Shown: piece after piece, positions 35,417 through 45,221 of the stretch
Position numbering within the stretch: position 1 is the stretch's first letter
Layout of the letters: each line of letters begins with the position of its first letter
Origin: Pedococcus bigeumensis
Lineage (GTDB): Bacteria > Actinomycetota > Actinomycetes > Actinomycetales > Dermatophilaceae
Reading direction: 5' to 3'
Assembly: GCF_006438965.1 (NCBI RefSeq)
Contig: NZ_RCZM01000005.1
Coordinates: forward strand, 248,001 to 312,000
Length of the DNA stretch: 64,000 nt
Notes under the pieces: generated by a model
Told to the model about the DNA's origin: nothing
Database searches by the model: none
Seen by the model: only the letters and a program-made list of their open reading frames with translations
Program-made: the position numbers and the translations under genes

Positions 35417-36214
35417 TCAGCCGACGCTGCCCCGCATCTCGTCCGAGATCGCGGTGGCGGCGGCATGCAGCGGACCGGTCGCGCGTTCGACGAAGTCGTC
35501 GGTCATCCGCGGCAACGGACCGGACACGGACAGCGCCAACGGCTGGGGGGTGTCGAGTACCGCCACGGCGACGCACCGGACGCCGATCTCCTGCTCCCCC
35601 TCGTCGAGGGCATAGCCGCGCTCGCGAGTGCGACCCAGCTCGGCGGCGAACGCGGCCGGGTCGGTGAGCGTGTGCTCGGTGCGGGCGGGCATACCGGTCC
35701 TGGCCAGGATCGCGGTGACGACCGACGGGTCCATGTTCGCCATGATCGCCTTGCCCACACCGGTGGAGTGCGGGAGCACCCGACGGCCCACCTCGGTGAA
35801 CATCCGCATCGAGTTGCGGCTGGCCATCACCTGGCCGACGTAGACCACCTGGTCGCCGTCGAGCATGGCGAGGTTGATGGTCTCGCCGAGCTCGTGGGCG
35901 AGCCGCTCCATGTGCGGCCTGGCCCAGCGGCCGACCATGCGGGACGTCGTCTCGCCGAGCCGGATCAGCCGGGGTCCCAGCGAGTACTGCCGGGAGGCCT
36001 CCTGCCGCACGTAGCCGAGGTCGACCAGGGTGCGGACGAGGCGGTGGATGGTCGGCAGGGGCAGCTGCGCGTCGGCCGCGAGCTGCGACAGGCTGATCAC
36101 CCCACCTGCGTCGGCCATCGTCTCGAGGATCGCGAAAGCGCGCTCGAGCGACTGCACTCCGCCGCCGGTCTTCGGGACGCTCGCGGGCTTTTCGGTGGGC
36201 TGCTCCGTGCTCAT
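35417..36214 (-). CDS. IclR-family regulator of glyoxylate/purine genes
   Basis: 265 aa. N-terminal winged helix: QSLERAFAILETMADAGG and ISLSQLAADAQLPLPTIHRL, then LGYVRQEASRQYSLGPRLIR. The C-terminal GAF-like ligand domain has NLAMLDGDQVVYVGQV, LPHSTGVGKAIMA and RGYALDEGEQEIGVRCVAVA. It is divergent from aceB. Members of this family (AllR, IclR) bind glyoxylate or related acids and control allantoin and glyoxylate genes, so it is the likely owner of the TTCCG-type operators at aceB, hyi and uricase; this is inference. Confidence 0.9.
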   Translation of the reverse strand: MSTEQPTEKPASVPKTGGGVQSLERAFAILETMADAGGVISLSQLAADAQLPLPTIHRLVRTLVDLGYVRQEASRQYSLGPRLIRLGETTSRMVGRWARPHMERLAHELGETINLAMLDGDQVVYVGQVMASRNSMRMFTEVGRRVLPHSTGVGKAIMANMDPSVVTAILARTGMPARTEHTLTDPAAFAAELGRTRERGYALDEGEQEIGVRCVAVAVLDTPQPLALSVSGPLPRMTDDFVERATGPLHAAATAISDEMRGSVG

Positions 36215-36250
36215 ATATCTCTCCCCATGGGTTCCCTAATGAGAAGAAGA

Positions 36251-36265
36251 TTTCGTATCATGGAA
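36251..36265. promoter_or_regulatory. IclR-type operator between iclR gene and aceB
   Basis: TTTCGTATCATGGAA, an imperfect copy of the palindrome TTCCGCAATGCGGAA found at uricase. A possible aceB -10 box TATCAT (36256-36261), with TTCCCT 18 nt upstream, lies within it. Confidence 0.6.
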
Positions 36266-36328
36266 CAATTCTAGTCCGTGCGTCGCCACCGCGGCTCGCG
36301 ACACCACCAACTTCTCCCGAGGATGCGC

Positions 36329-37990
<1,662 letters not shown>

Positions 37991-38019
37991 GCCTGCAGCA
38001 GGGCTGGCCGACGGGTTGG

Positions 38020-39330
38020 TCAGCGGCTGGGGGGCATCCGCCAGCGGCCGGCGGCGATCTGGTCGCCTCCAACCCAGACCCCGCCGACGTCCGCCGTGGT
38101 GCCGAGCGCGAACACCTTGGACAGGGCATCGTCGGCCGACTTGGCGTTGCCGAGGCCGACAGCCAGTGGGTCTCCGGCCTCGGGCAGCAGCCAGATCGCG
38201 TCGAATTGCTTGCCGACCGACAGGTCGCCCACCTCCTGGGCCAGACCCAGCGCGTCGGCGCCGGCCACGGTGCACAGCCACAGCAGGTGCGCCGACGTCA
38301 GGGGCAGGCCCTCGTCGCCGAGCAGCCGCTGCATGAAGTAGCCCTGCAGACCCTCCTTGAGCATCGAGAACCCAGTGCCCGCACCGACATCCGAGCCCAT
38401 CGCGATCCGCACCCCGGCCTCGACGTGCCGGCGCATGGGGAACAGCCCGCTCCCGAGGGCCGAGTTGCTGGTCGGGCAGTGGGCCACCGAGGCGTCCCGA
38501 CCAGCGAGGGTGGCGAGCTCGGCGTCGGTCGGGTGCACGTTGTGCGCCAGCACCGACCGGGGCGTGACCAGACCGTGCCGGTCGTAGGTGTCGACGTAGG
38601 ACGCCCCGTCGAAGAGCTGCGCGATCTCGGCGATCTCGGCGGAGTTCTCGTTGACGTGCGAGGTGAACCAGGAACCCTCGACCTCGCGGAAGGTCGCGGC
38701 ACACGACTCGAGGATCGCGTCGCTGGCCGACAGCGAGAAGCGAGGTGTCACGGCATACCGGAGGCGTCCCTTGCCGTGCCAGCGTGAGGCGAGGTCGCGA
38801 GACTCCTCGTAGGCCCGCTGGGGCGTGGTGAGGAGCGGCTCGGGCAGGATCCGGTCGGAGGTGACCAGACCGGTGGTGACCCGCAGGCCCCACAGGTCGG
38901 CAGCCTCGAACATGATGTCCACGGCCGACGCGAAGTGGGAGCCGAAGACCAATGCCGTCGTCGTGCCGGCATCGACGAGCCCGGTCACGAAATCCCTTGC
39001 CACGCCGCGGGCCACGTCGACGTCGGAGAGCCGGATCTCCTCCGGGAGAGCGCACTGGTCGAGCCAGTCGAGCAGCGGCATGCCCAGCCCGCCGATGACG
39101 CGCACCTGCGGGAAGTGCACGTGGGTGTCGACGAGCCCGGGGAGCATGAGCCCTTCGCGCAGGTCGAGGACGGGCTCGTCCGGGCGCTCGGCGTGCAGCG
39201 TCGAGAAGTCGCCACGGGCGGTGATGATCCCGTGCTCGACGAGGAGGCCGCAGTCCTCCTGGGAGCGCAGGGTCCCACCCTCGAAGGGGCTGACGGGGGT
39301 GTCGAACACCGTCGCCCGGAAGAGCGTCAT
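38020..39330 (-). CDS. guaD: Guanine deaminase
   Basis: 436 aa amidohydrolase. It converts guanine to xanthine. Zinc site: LPGLVDTHVHFPQVRVIGGL (HxH), later SWFTSHVNENSAEI (His), VLAHNVHPTDAEL (His) and the Asp in RIAMGSDVGAGTGFSML. The PQ after HVHF and the C-terminal LGLAQEVGDLSVGKQFDAIW are typical of the long guanine deaminase class. ATG 39330 overlaps the xdhC stop. It is the last gene of the xdhA-xdhB-xdhC-guaD unit, which together leads from guanine to urate. Confidence 0.94.
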   Translation of the reverse strand: MTLFRATVFDTPVSPFEGGTLRSQEDCGLLVEHGIITARGDFSTLHAERPDEPVLDLREGLMLPGLVDTHVHFPQVRVIGGLGMPLLDWLDQCALPEEIRLSDVDVARGVARDFVTGLVDAGTTTALVFGSHFASAVDIMFEAADLWGLRVTTGLVTSDRILPEPLLTTPQRAYEESRDLASRWHGKGRLRYAVTPRFSLSASDAILESCAATFREVEGSWFTSHVNENSAEIAEIAQLFDGASYVDTYDRHGLVTPRSVLAHNVHPTDAELATLAGRDASVAHCPTSNSALGSGLFPMRRHVEAGVRIAMGSDVGAGTGFSMLKEGLQGYFMQRLLGDEGLPLTSAHLLWLCTVAGADALGLAQEVGDLSVGKQFDAIWLLPEAGDPLAVGLGNAKSADDALSKVFALGTTADVGGVWVGGDQIAAGRWRMPPSR

Positions 39331-40214
39331 CGACGGACCCGATCGCTGTCGGACACCTGGGCCGCGTCGGACACCTGGGCCGCGTCGGACACCCGGGCTG
39401 CGTGGGGCACCCGAGCGGTCTCGGACTCGAAGGTCCGGACGAGGTCGGCGGCGACGCTCACCGCGATGACTGCCGGCTCCTTGCCGGTGACCTCTTGCAG
39501 CCCGATGGGCGTCTGGATCCGAGCGAGGTCGGACTCTGAATGTCCCTCTGCCGCAAGGGTCTTGCGGAACCGTGACCACTTCGCCGACGACCCGATCAGG
39601 CCGACCGAACCGAGGTGCGCGCACCGCAGCGCCCCATCGCACAGGGCTGCGTCTTCGGCATGGTCGTGGGTCATGATCAGCACGTGGGTGCCCCGTGGCA
39701 CCTGCCCCAGGACGAGCTCGGGGACGGGAGCGTGGTGGACGTGGACCCCGGCCACCGCATCGTCGAGGACGTCGAGCCGGTCACGGCCCAGCTGGTCGGC
39801 CCGGGAGTCGACCAGGTGCAGCTCGACGTCGTGGCGCGCGAGGATGCGGGCCAGCTCGAGCCCGACGTGACCGACCCCGAAGATCGCGACCGACGGCACG
39901 ACGGCGAGCGGTTCGAGGAGCACCTGCACCTCACCACCGCAGCACTGCTGGCCGTGCTCGACGGGCGCCTTGTCGTTGAGGGACAGCTCGAACTGCTCGG
40001 GTATGCCGCGCGACTCGGTGAGCATCGCCCGTGCCCGGTCGACAGCGGTGGCTTCGAGGTTGCCGCCACCGATGCTGCCCCAGGTGGCGTCCGCGGCGAC
40101 GACCATCTTCGCCCCGGCGCCGCGCGGCGAGTGGCCGCGCACCGACGTCAGCGTGACGAGGACTCCGGCTCGTCGCTCTCGTCTCAGCCGCTCGACCGCC
40201 GCCAGCCACTCCAC
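39327..40214 (-). CDS. xdhC: Xanthine dehydrogenase accessory protein XdhC
   Basis: 295 aa. The N-terminal XdhC/CoxI domain has GVLVTLTSVRGHSPRGAGAK and WGSIGGGNLEATAVD, and the C-terminal Rossmann domain VAIFGVGHVGLELARILARH and HVLIMTHDHAEDAALCDGAL. XdhC binds the molybdenum cofactor, helps its sulphuration and inserts it into xanthine dehydrogenase. The last 30 residues are coded by a three-fold 18-bp repeat (VSDAAQ units) absent from most family members. GTG start one base after xdhB. Confidence 0.93.
   Translation of the reverse strand: MEWLAAVERLRRERRAGVLVTLTSVRGHSPRGAGAKMVVAADATWGSIGGGNLEATAVDRARAMLTESRGIPEQFELSLNDKAPVEHGQQCCGGEVQVLLEPLAVVPSVAIFGVGHVGLELARILARHDVELHLVDSRADQLGRDRLDVLDDAVAGVHVHHAPVPELVLGQVPRGTHVLIMTHDHAEDAALCDGALRCAHLGSVGLIGSSAKWSRFRKTLAAEGHSESDLARIQTPIGLQEVTGKEPAVIAVSVAADLVRTFESETARVPHAARVSDAAQVSDAAQVSDSDRVRR
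39348..39401 (-). repeat. Three 18-bp tandem repeats in the end of xdhC
   Basis: GTCGGACACCTGGGCCGC units on the plus strand at 39348, 39366 and 39384; the third has two changes. In the coding frame they give six-residue SDAAQV-type repeats. Confidence 0.85.
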
Positions 40215-40215
40215 G

Positions 40216-42615
40216 TCAGGTCCCCACCGACGCGGACTGGGTGGCCCGCTCGGACCTGGGCTGGAGCGGTGCGGCGTCGGCGTGCGGCTGGTCTGGCACG
40301 ACGCCGGGAGCGCCTTCGACCATGGCGGTCATGTGCGGCGGCTCGGCCCCTCCGCGAGCCTCCTCGACGGCCCAGTAGACCGCCTCGGGGGTGGCGGGTG
40401 ACGCGAGGTCGACACTGGTGCCAGTTGGTCCGAAGGCCGCTGCCGCCTCGCGCAGCGCCTCGCGCACCGAGAAGGCCAGCATGAGGGGCGGCTCGCCGAC
40501 GGCCTTCGAGCCGTAGACCGCACCGTCCTCGTGCGCCCGCTCGAGCAAGGCCACGTTGAAGACCTCCGGCATCTCGGAGAAGCTCGGCAGCTTGTAGGTG
40601 CTGGCCGCCTGGGTCGCCAACCGGCCCCGCGACGGCCTGTCGGACTCGTCCCAGCGCAGGTCCTCCAATGTCAGCCAACCCGCGCCCTGGACGAACGCGC
40701 CCTCGATCTGGCCGATGTCGACCAGCGGTGACAACGAGTCACCGACGTCGTGGACGATGTCCACCCGCCGCAGGCGGTAGGCCCCGGTGAACCCGTCGAC
40801 CTCGACCTCGGACGCGGCCACGCCGTAGGAGAAGTACTTGAACGGCGACCCGTGCATGATGCTCGAGTCCCAGTGCAGCCCCTCGGTCTTGTAGAACCCG
40901 GCAGCCCACAGCTGGATCCGGCTGAAGTAGGCCTTGTTGACCAACGCAGCCCAGTCCAGCCCGGCGTTGGCCGGGTCCTCGCGCAGCGGACGCAGCCGTT
41001 CGACGATCTGCTCGCAGGCGTTCTTCACCGCGCCACCGTTGAGGTCGGCGCCGGAGCTCGCCGCGGTCGCCGAGGTGTTGGGCACCTTGTCGGTGCGGGT
41101 CGGCGCGAGCCGCACCACCGACAGTGGCACCCCGAGGCTCGTGGCCGCGACCTGGAGCATCTTGGTGTGCAGGCCTTGCCCCATCTCGGTGCCACCGTGC
41201 GTGATCAGGACCGAGCCGTCCTTGTAGACGTGCACCAGCGCGCCGGCCTGGTTGAACGAGGTGAAGTTGAACGAGATGCCGAACTTCACGGGCGTCATCG
41301 CGAGGGCGCGCTTGGAGTGCTCGTGCGAAGCGTTGTAGGCAGCGATCTCGGCCCTGCGGGCCAGCACTTCACCCGTGGAAAGCACTTGGTCCCAACAGAT
41401 TCCAGACCGCTCGGGGTGCCGCACCGGCTGACCGTAGGGGGTGTCCTGGCCTTCGACGTAGAAGTTCCGGCGACGCAGGTCGATGGGGTCGATCCCGAGC
41501 AGGGGCGCACAGCGGCCGAGGATGTCCTCGATGACCAGCATCCCCTGTGGACCGCCGAACCCACGGAACGCCGTCTGGCTGGTCTTGTGGGTCTTCGCGA
41601 TCCGGCCGTTCACCCGGATGTTGGGGATCCAGTAGGTGTTGTCGATGTGGCACAGCGCCCGGGCCAGCACCGGTTCGGAGAGATCGAGGCTCCAGCCACC
41701 GTCGGAGGTGAGGGTGGCGTCCAGCGCCTGCAGGACTCCGTTGTCGTCAAAGGCAACTCGCCACCCGGCGTGGAAGCCGTGCCGCTTGCCCGACATGGTC
41801 ATGTCCTGGGTGCGGGTCAGCCGCAGCCGCACCGGACGGCCGGTGAGGGTCGCCCCGAGGGCGGCGATCGCGGCATACCCGTGGGGTTGCATCTCCTTGC
41901 CCCCGAAGCCGCCACCCATCCGCAGGCACTGGACGGTGACGGCGTTGCTGGCGAGCCCGAGGACGTGGGCGACGATGTCCTGCGTCTCGGTGGGGTGTTG
42001 CGTGCTGCTCTGGATGAAGATCTGGCCGTTCTCGTCGACCAGTGCGATCGAGCAGTGCGTCTCGAGGTAGAAGTGCTCCTGGCCGGCGAACTCGAACTCG
42101 CCGCTGAACACGTGCGCTGCGCCCTCGAACCCGGCCTCGATGTCACCGCGCTCCATGTGCGGCTGGCCGCCCTGGAAGCTCTCGGCCTCGATGGCCTCGT
42201 GCACGGTGACCAGCGAGGGCAGCGGGTCGTAGTCGACCTCGACGGCGAGCGATCCGAGCCGCGCGGCTTCGAGGGTCTCGCCGAGCACCCAGCAGACCGC
42301 GTGCCCGTAGAACATCACCTCGGAGGGGAAGAGGGGTTCGTCGTGCTTGACCCCTGCGTCGTTGACGCCTGGCACGTCGTCAACAGTGAGCACCCGGACC
42401 ACACCGGGCACGGCCAGCGCCGGCGAGGTGTCGAGTCGCGTGATCCGCGCGTGCGCGTGCGGCGCCTGCACCGGGTGGGCGTGCAGGATCCCGTGGGTGC
42501 GGACGGCCAGGTCGTCGGTATAGAGGGCGTCGCCGGTCACGTGCAGGGCGGCCGCCTCGTGCGGAATCTCCTGCCCGACAACGGGATTGGCGGGACGCTG
42601 CGACAGGGCACTCAT
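40216..42615 (-). CDS. xdhB: Xanthine dehydrogenase, molybdopterin subunit
   Basis: 799 aa. It carries the molybdenum active site that oxidises hypoxanthine and xanthine to urate. Motifs: QCLRMGGGFGGKEMQPHGYA (molybdopterin loop), QTAFRGFGGPQGMLVIEDIL with the substrate Arg, and the catalytic Glu in LITHGGTEMGQGLHTKMLQV. The C-terminus holds VGEPPLMLAFSVREALREAA. About 45 extra residues follow the last conserved block. Overlaps xdhA by 4 bp and xdhC follows directly. Confidence 0.96.
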   Translation of the reverse strand: MSALSQRPANPVVGQEIPHEAAALHVTGDALYTDDLAVRTHGILHAHPVQAPHAHARITRLDTSPALAVPGVVRVLTVDDVPGVNDAGVKHDEPLFPSEVMFYGHAVCWVLGETLEAARLGSLAVEVDYDPLPSLVTVHEAIEAESFQGGQPHMERGDIEAGFEGAAHVFSGEFEFAGQEHFYLETHCSIALVDENGQIFIQSSTQHPTETQDIVAHVLGLASNAVTVQCLRMGGGFGGKEMQPHGYAAIAALGATLTGRPVRLRLTRTQDMTMSGKRHGFHAGWRVAFDDNGVLQALDATLTSDGGWSLDLSEPVLARALCHIDNTYWIPNIRVNGRIAKTHKTSQTAFRGFGGPQGMLVIEDILGRCAPLLGIDPIDLRRRNFYVEGQDTPYGQPVRHPERSGICWDQVLSTGEVLARRAEIAAYNASHEHSKRALAMTPVKFGISFNFTSFNQAGALVHVYKDGSVLITHGGTEMGQGLHTKMLQVAATSLGVPLSVVRLAPTRTDKVPNTSATAASSGADLNGGAVKNACEQIVERLRPLREDPANAGLDWAALVNKAYFSRIQLWAAGFYKTEGLHWDSSIMHGSPFKYFSYGVAASEVEVDGFTGAYRLRRVDIVHDVGDSLSPLVDIGQIEGAFVQGAGWLTLEDLRWDESDRPSRGRLATQAASTYKLPSFSEMPEVFNVALLERAHEDGAVYGSKAVGEPPLMLAFSVREALREAAAAFGPTGTSVDLASPATPEAVYWAVEEARGGAEPPHMTAMVEGAPGVVPDQPHADAAPLQPRSERATQSASVGT

Positions 42616-44165
42616 GCTCCCACCTCCTGCGGAGTTGCCGTCTCGGCATGGAGCTTGCGCAGCGCCGTGCCCAGCGTTGCACTCCGGTATGCCGCGCTGG
42701 CGCGGTGGTCGTCCATGGGTGTGCCTTCGGCGCGCATCACGTCGGCGGCCTCACGGACCACGTCGGTGGACCACGGTCGACCTTCGAGCGCAGCCTCGGT
42801 GGCGAAGGCGCGGATCGGGGTTGCCGCGACTCCGCCCAGCCCGATGCGGGCCTTGACGACCACGCCGTCACGGAGGTCGAGCGCGAAGCCGACGGCCACG
42901 CTGGAGATGTCGTCGAACCTGCGCTTGGCGATCTTGTGGAAGGCAGTGACCTCGCTGAGCGGCAACGGGATCCGCACCGCGCGGATCAGCTCGTCGGGGC
43001 GCTTCACGGTCTGCCGATAGCCGGTGAAGTAGTCCGCCAGCGGGACCTCGCGCTCGCCGTCGGGCGACGCCAGGACGACGACAGCCTCCAGCGCGAGCAG
43101 AGCCGGCGGGGTGTCGCCGATGGGTGAACCGGTGCCGAGGTTCCCCCCGATGGTGGCGCCGTTGCGGATCAGCCGTGAGGCGAACTGCGGGAACATCTGG
43201 TGCAGCAACGGGATCCGGCCCCCGAGCCCCCGCTCGACCTCGCTCAGGCTCAGGGCGGCCCCGATCTCGACCGAGTCCTCGCCGATCTCGAGGGTCCGTA
43301 GCTCAGGCAGCCGGTCGATGCCGATGGCGAAGGGCGTCCGCGCCCCACGGATGTTCACCTCGACGCCCCAGTCGGTCGACCCGGCCACGAGGACGGCGTC
43401 GGGGTGCTCGCCGAGCAGGGCCAGCGCCTCCGCCAGGTCGCCCGGGCGGGCGTAGGTGCCGGTGCTGCCGTCCATCCTGGTCGCTGAGGCAGCCGGGGGT
43501 TCGGTGCTCAGCCGCGCGGCGAACGGATCGTCGCTCGCCGGCTCGCCGAGGGCGTAGGCGGCGTCGCGGATCGGTCGGTATCCGGTGCACCGGCACAGGT
43601 TTCCGGACAGGGCGTGCAGGTCGAAACCGTTTGGTCCGTGTTCGTGCGCGGCGTCCTGGTGCTCGCGAGCCTCGCGGTCGGAGGCGGCCGGACGGTCGCC
43701 GTTGTGCGAGGCGTCGGGGGACGGCGGGCGGTCACCGTCGCCGGCCGCGTCGGCGCCAGGCGAGGTGGCGCACCGGCCGGCCCGGTAGTACTCAGCCGCC
43801 ATGCTGCAGATGAACCCCGGTGTGCAGTAGCCGCACTGGGACCCGCCGCGCACCGCCATCTCCCGCTGCACGGGGTGGAGGGCGTCGGGGCGGCCGAGGC
43901 CTTCGGAGGTCACCACCTCCTGGCCGTCCAGCGCAGCGACCGGCACCAGGCAGGCGTTGATGGCGGTCCACTGGGTTCCCTCAGCGCCATCGGGGCGGGC
44001 GACCATGATCGAGCAGGCCCCGCACTCGCCCTCGGCGCAGCCTTCCTTCGCGCCGGTCAGGCCGCGGTCGCGCAGCCAGTCGAGGGTGGTGGTGCTGGGG
44101 TCGGTGCCGTCGAGCGCGCAGGGCGTGCCGTTGACCGTGATCTCGTGGCCGGTGGTTGAAGCCAT
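42612..44165 (-). CDS. xdhA: Xanthine dehydrogenase, FeS/FAD subunit
   Basis: 517 aa. Two [2Fe-2S] domains followed by a FAD domain. First cluster Cys: GCAEGECGACSIM (43, 48, 51) and C72; second: QCGYC (111, 114) and NLCRCTGYRP (191, 193). The FAD domain contains LVAGSTDWGVEVNIRG and ATIGGNLGTGSPIGDTPPAL. Between the two Cys pairs of the second cluster, where most relatives have about 15 residues, lies an insert of about 45 rich in Asp, Pro, His and Arg (133-180). ATG 44165 has GGGAG upstream. First gene of the xdhABC-guaD operon. An operator-like site and a 48-bp palindrome lie upstream. Confidence 0.95.
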   Translation of the reverse strand: MASTTGHEITVNGTPCALDGTDPSTTTLDWLRDRGLTGAKEGCAEGECGACSIMVARPDGAEGTQWTAINACLVPVAALDGQEVVTSEGLGRPDALHPVQREMAVRGGSQCGYCTPGFICSMAAEYYRAGRCATSPGADAAGDGDRPPSPDASHNGDRPAASDREAREHQDAAHEHGPNGFDLHALSGNLCRCTGYRPIRDAAYALGEPASDDPFAARLSTEPPAASATRMDGSTGTYARPGDLAEALALLGEHPDAVLVAGSTDWGVEVNIRGARTPFAIGIDRLPELRTLEIGEDSVEIGAALSLSEVERGLGGRIPLLHQMFPQFASRLIRNGATIGGNLGTGSPIGDTPPALLALEAVVVLASPDGEREVPLADYFTGYRQTVKRPDELIRAVRIPLPLSEVTAFHKIAKRRFDDISSVAVGFALDLRDGVVVKARIGLGGVAATPIRAFATEAALEGRPWSTDVVREAADVMRAEGTPMDDHRASAAYRSATLGTALRKLHAETATPQEVGA

Positions 44166-44304
44166 CGCGCAACTCCCGTCGCCCCGTGGTGGGGTTCCAT
44201 CATCCACCAGGCGCGGACGCCCGGGGCATGGTTGCTGACAGGAGTGGGCCGCCGGTTATCCATGCCGAACGACGGCCCTGTCGTGGTCCTGAGCACGATA
44301 ACTC

Positions 44305-44320
44305 TCAACAAACTGTTGAA
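44305..44320. promoter_or_regulatory. Operator-like inverted repeat upstream of xdhA
   Basis: TCAACAAACTGTTGAA, about 140 bp before the xdhA start. The same arms with another 3-bp centre occur at 61026-61041 upstream of uricase. It may be bound by the GntR-FCD protein of the cluster. Confidence 0.55.
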
Positions 44321-44395
44321 TCAAGGGTTTCGGCGAGGAATGTCGACCACTGGACACCTGCCACCCTCTCCCGCCTGAGACCCTCCCGCCCGCTT

Positions 44396-44443
44396 CTGTT
44401 GGAAGTGGAACTTCCGGATATCCGGAAGTTCCACTTCCAACAG
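44396..44443. repeat. Perfect 48-bp palindrome
   Basis: Two 24-base arms, perfectly complementary, no spacer. The arm reads CTGTTGGAAGTGGAACTTCC then GGAT; the centre TTCCGGATATCCGGAA (44412-44427) resembles the TTCCG/CGGAA operators. It may be a terminator for the racemase gene, a multi-site operator or a small mobile repeat. Confidence 0.85.
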
Positions 44444-44489
44444 GGGCGGCAGGGGCGGCGGCAGCAGCCCCGGTCAACCGTCGCGATCG

Positions 44490-45221
44490 TCAGCGGCCGA
44501 AGCCTTGCAGCACTCCCGTGTAGGCCTTCGGCGGCGGCGGGGCGAGCTCGCCGTGGGTGGACGGCCGCAGCCCCAGCCGGACCAGGCTCTCGGCCAACAA
44601 AGTGCCGGCGGCGACACCGTCGACGACCGGCACGCCGAGCTGTTCGGTGAGCAGCTCGGGCAGGCCTGCCATCCCCGCGCACCCGAGGACGATGGCATCC
44701 GAGCCATCGGCGGCGAGGGCGTTCTTCGCGAAGGCGAGGATCACGGCATACGTGCGGTCCTGGTCGGCCTCGAGCTCGAGGACGGGGATGTCGCAGGCGT
44801 GAACGCCGACGCACTGGCGTTCCAAGCCATAGGTGCGGGTGAGGTCCCAGGCCCGGCCCACGGTGCGGCTCATCGTGGTGACGACCGAGAAGCTGCGCCC
44901 GAGGAGCGAAGCCGTCTTCATCGCGGCCTCGGCGATCCCGATCACCGGCCTGGACGCCGCCTCCCGAGCGGCGTCCAGGCCAGGGTCCCCGAAGCAGGCC
45001 AGGACGAACGCGTCCGCCTGCTGGTCCTCGCGGATCACCTGGAGCAAGCCGGGAACGGCGAGGGCCTCGTCGTAGTGGCTCTCGATCGACGCCGGTCCCA
45101 TCGACGGAGTGCGCGCGGTGATGACCGTGTCGGGTCCGGCGACCCGGCGGGCCTCCGCCTCGATCAGGGCGGTCATCGACGCCGTCGTGTTCGGGTTGAT
45201 GACGGTCAGGTGCACGGTCAC
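44490..45221 (-). CDS. Asp/Glu/hydantoin racemase family, possible allantoin racemase
   Basis: 243 aa. Opening VHLTVINPNTTASMTALI and two catalytic Cys regions, VLACFGDPGLDAAREAASRP and IVLGCAGMAGLPELLTEQLG, place it in the Asp/Glu/hydantoin racemase family. Such enzymes next to allantoin transporters (HpxA, for example) interconvert (R)- and (S)-allantoin so that allantoinase can use both; that role fits here. The GTG at 45221 overlaps the stop of the NCS1 transporter gene. Confidence 0.88.
   Translation of the reverse strand: MTVHLTVINPNTTASMTALIEAEARRVAGPDTVITARTPSMGPASIESHYDEALAVPGLLQVIREDQQADAFVLACFGDPGLDAAREAASRPVIGIAEAAMKTASLLGRSFSVVTTMSRTVGRAWDLTRTYGLERQCVGVHACDIPVLELEADQDRTYAVILAFAKNALAADGSDAIVLGCAGMAGLPELLTEQLGVPVVDGVAAGTLLAESLVRLGLRPSTHGELAPPPPKAYTGVLQGFGR

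Larger units (their letters stand above)
44166..44489. other. Gene-less upstream region of xdhA
   Basis: 324 bp between the racemase stop and xdhA, both on the minus strand. It contains the TCAACA-N3-TGTTGAA site (44305-44320) and the 48-bp palindrome (44396-44443). I see no coding frame. It should hold the xdhA promoter, which I cannot place exactly. Confidence 0.65.

Noticed and set aside
39348-39401. CRISPR array.
   Set aside because: The repeats are 18 bp, only three, without spacers, and lie in the coding end of xdhC; no cas genes are near.
44396-44443. Insertion sequence end or transposon remnant.
   Set aside because: No transposase, target duplication or second copy is seen in the window.
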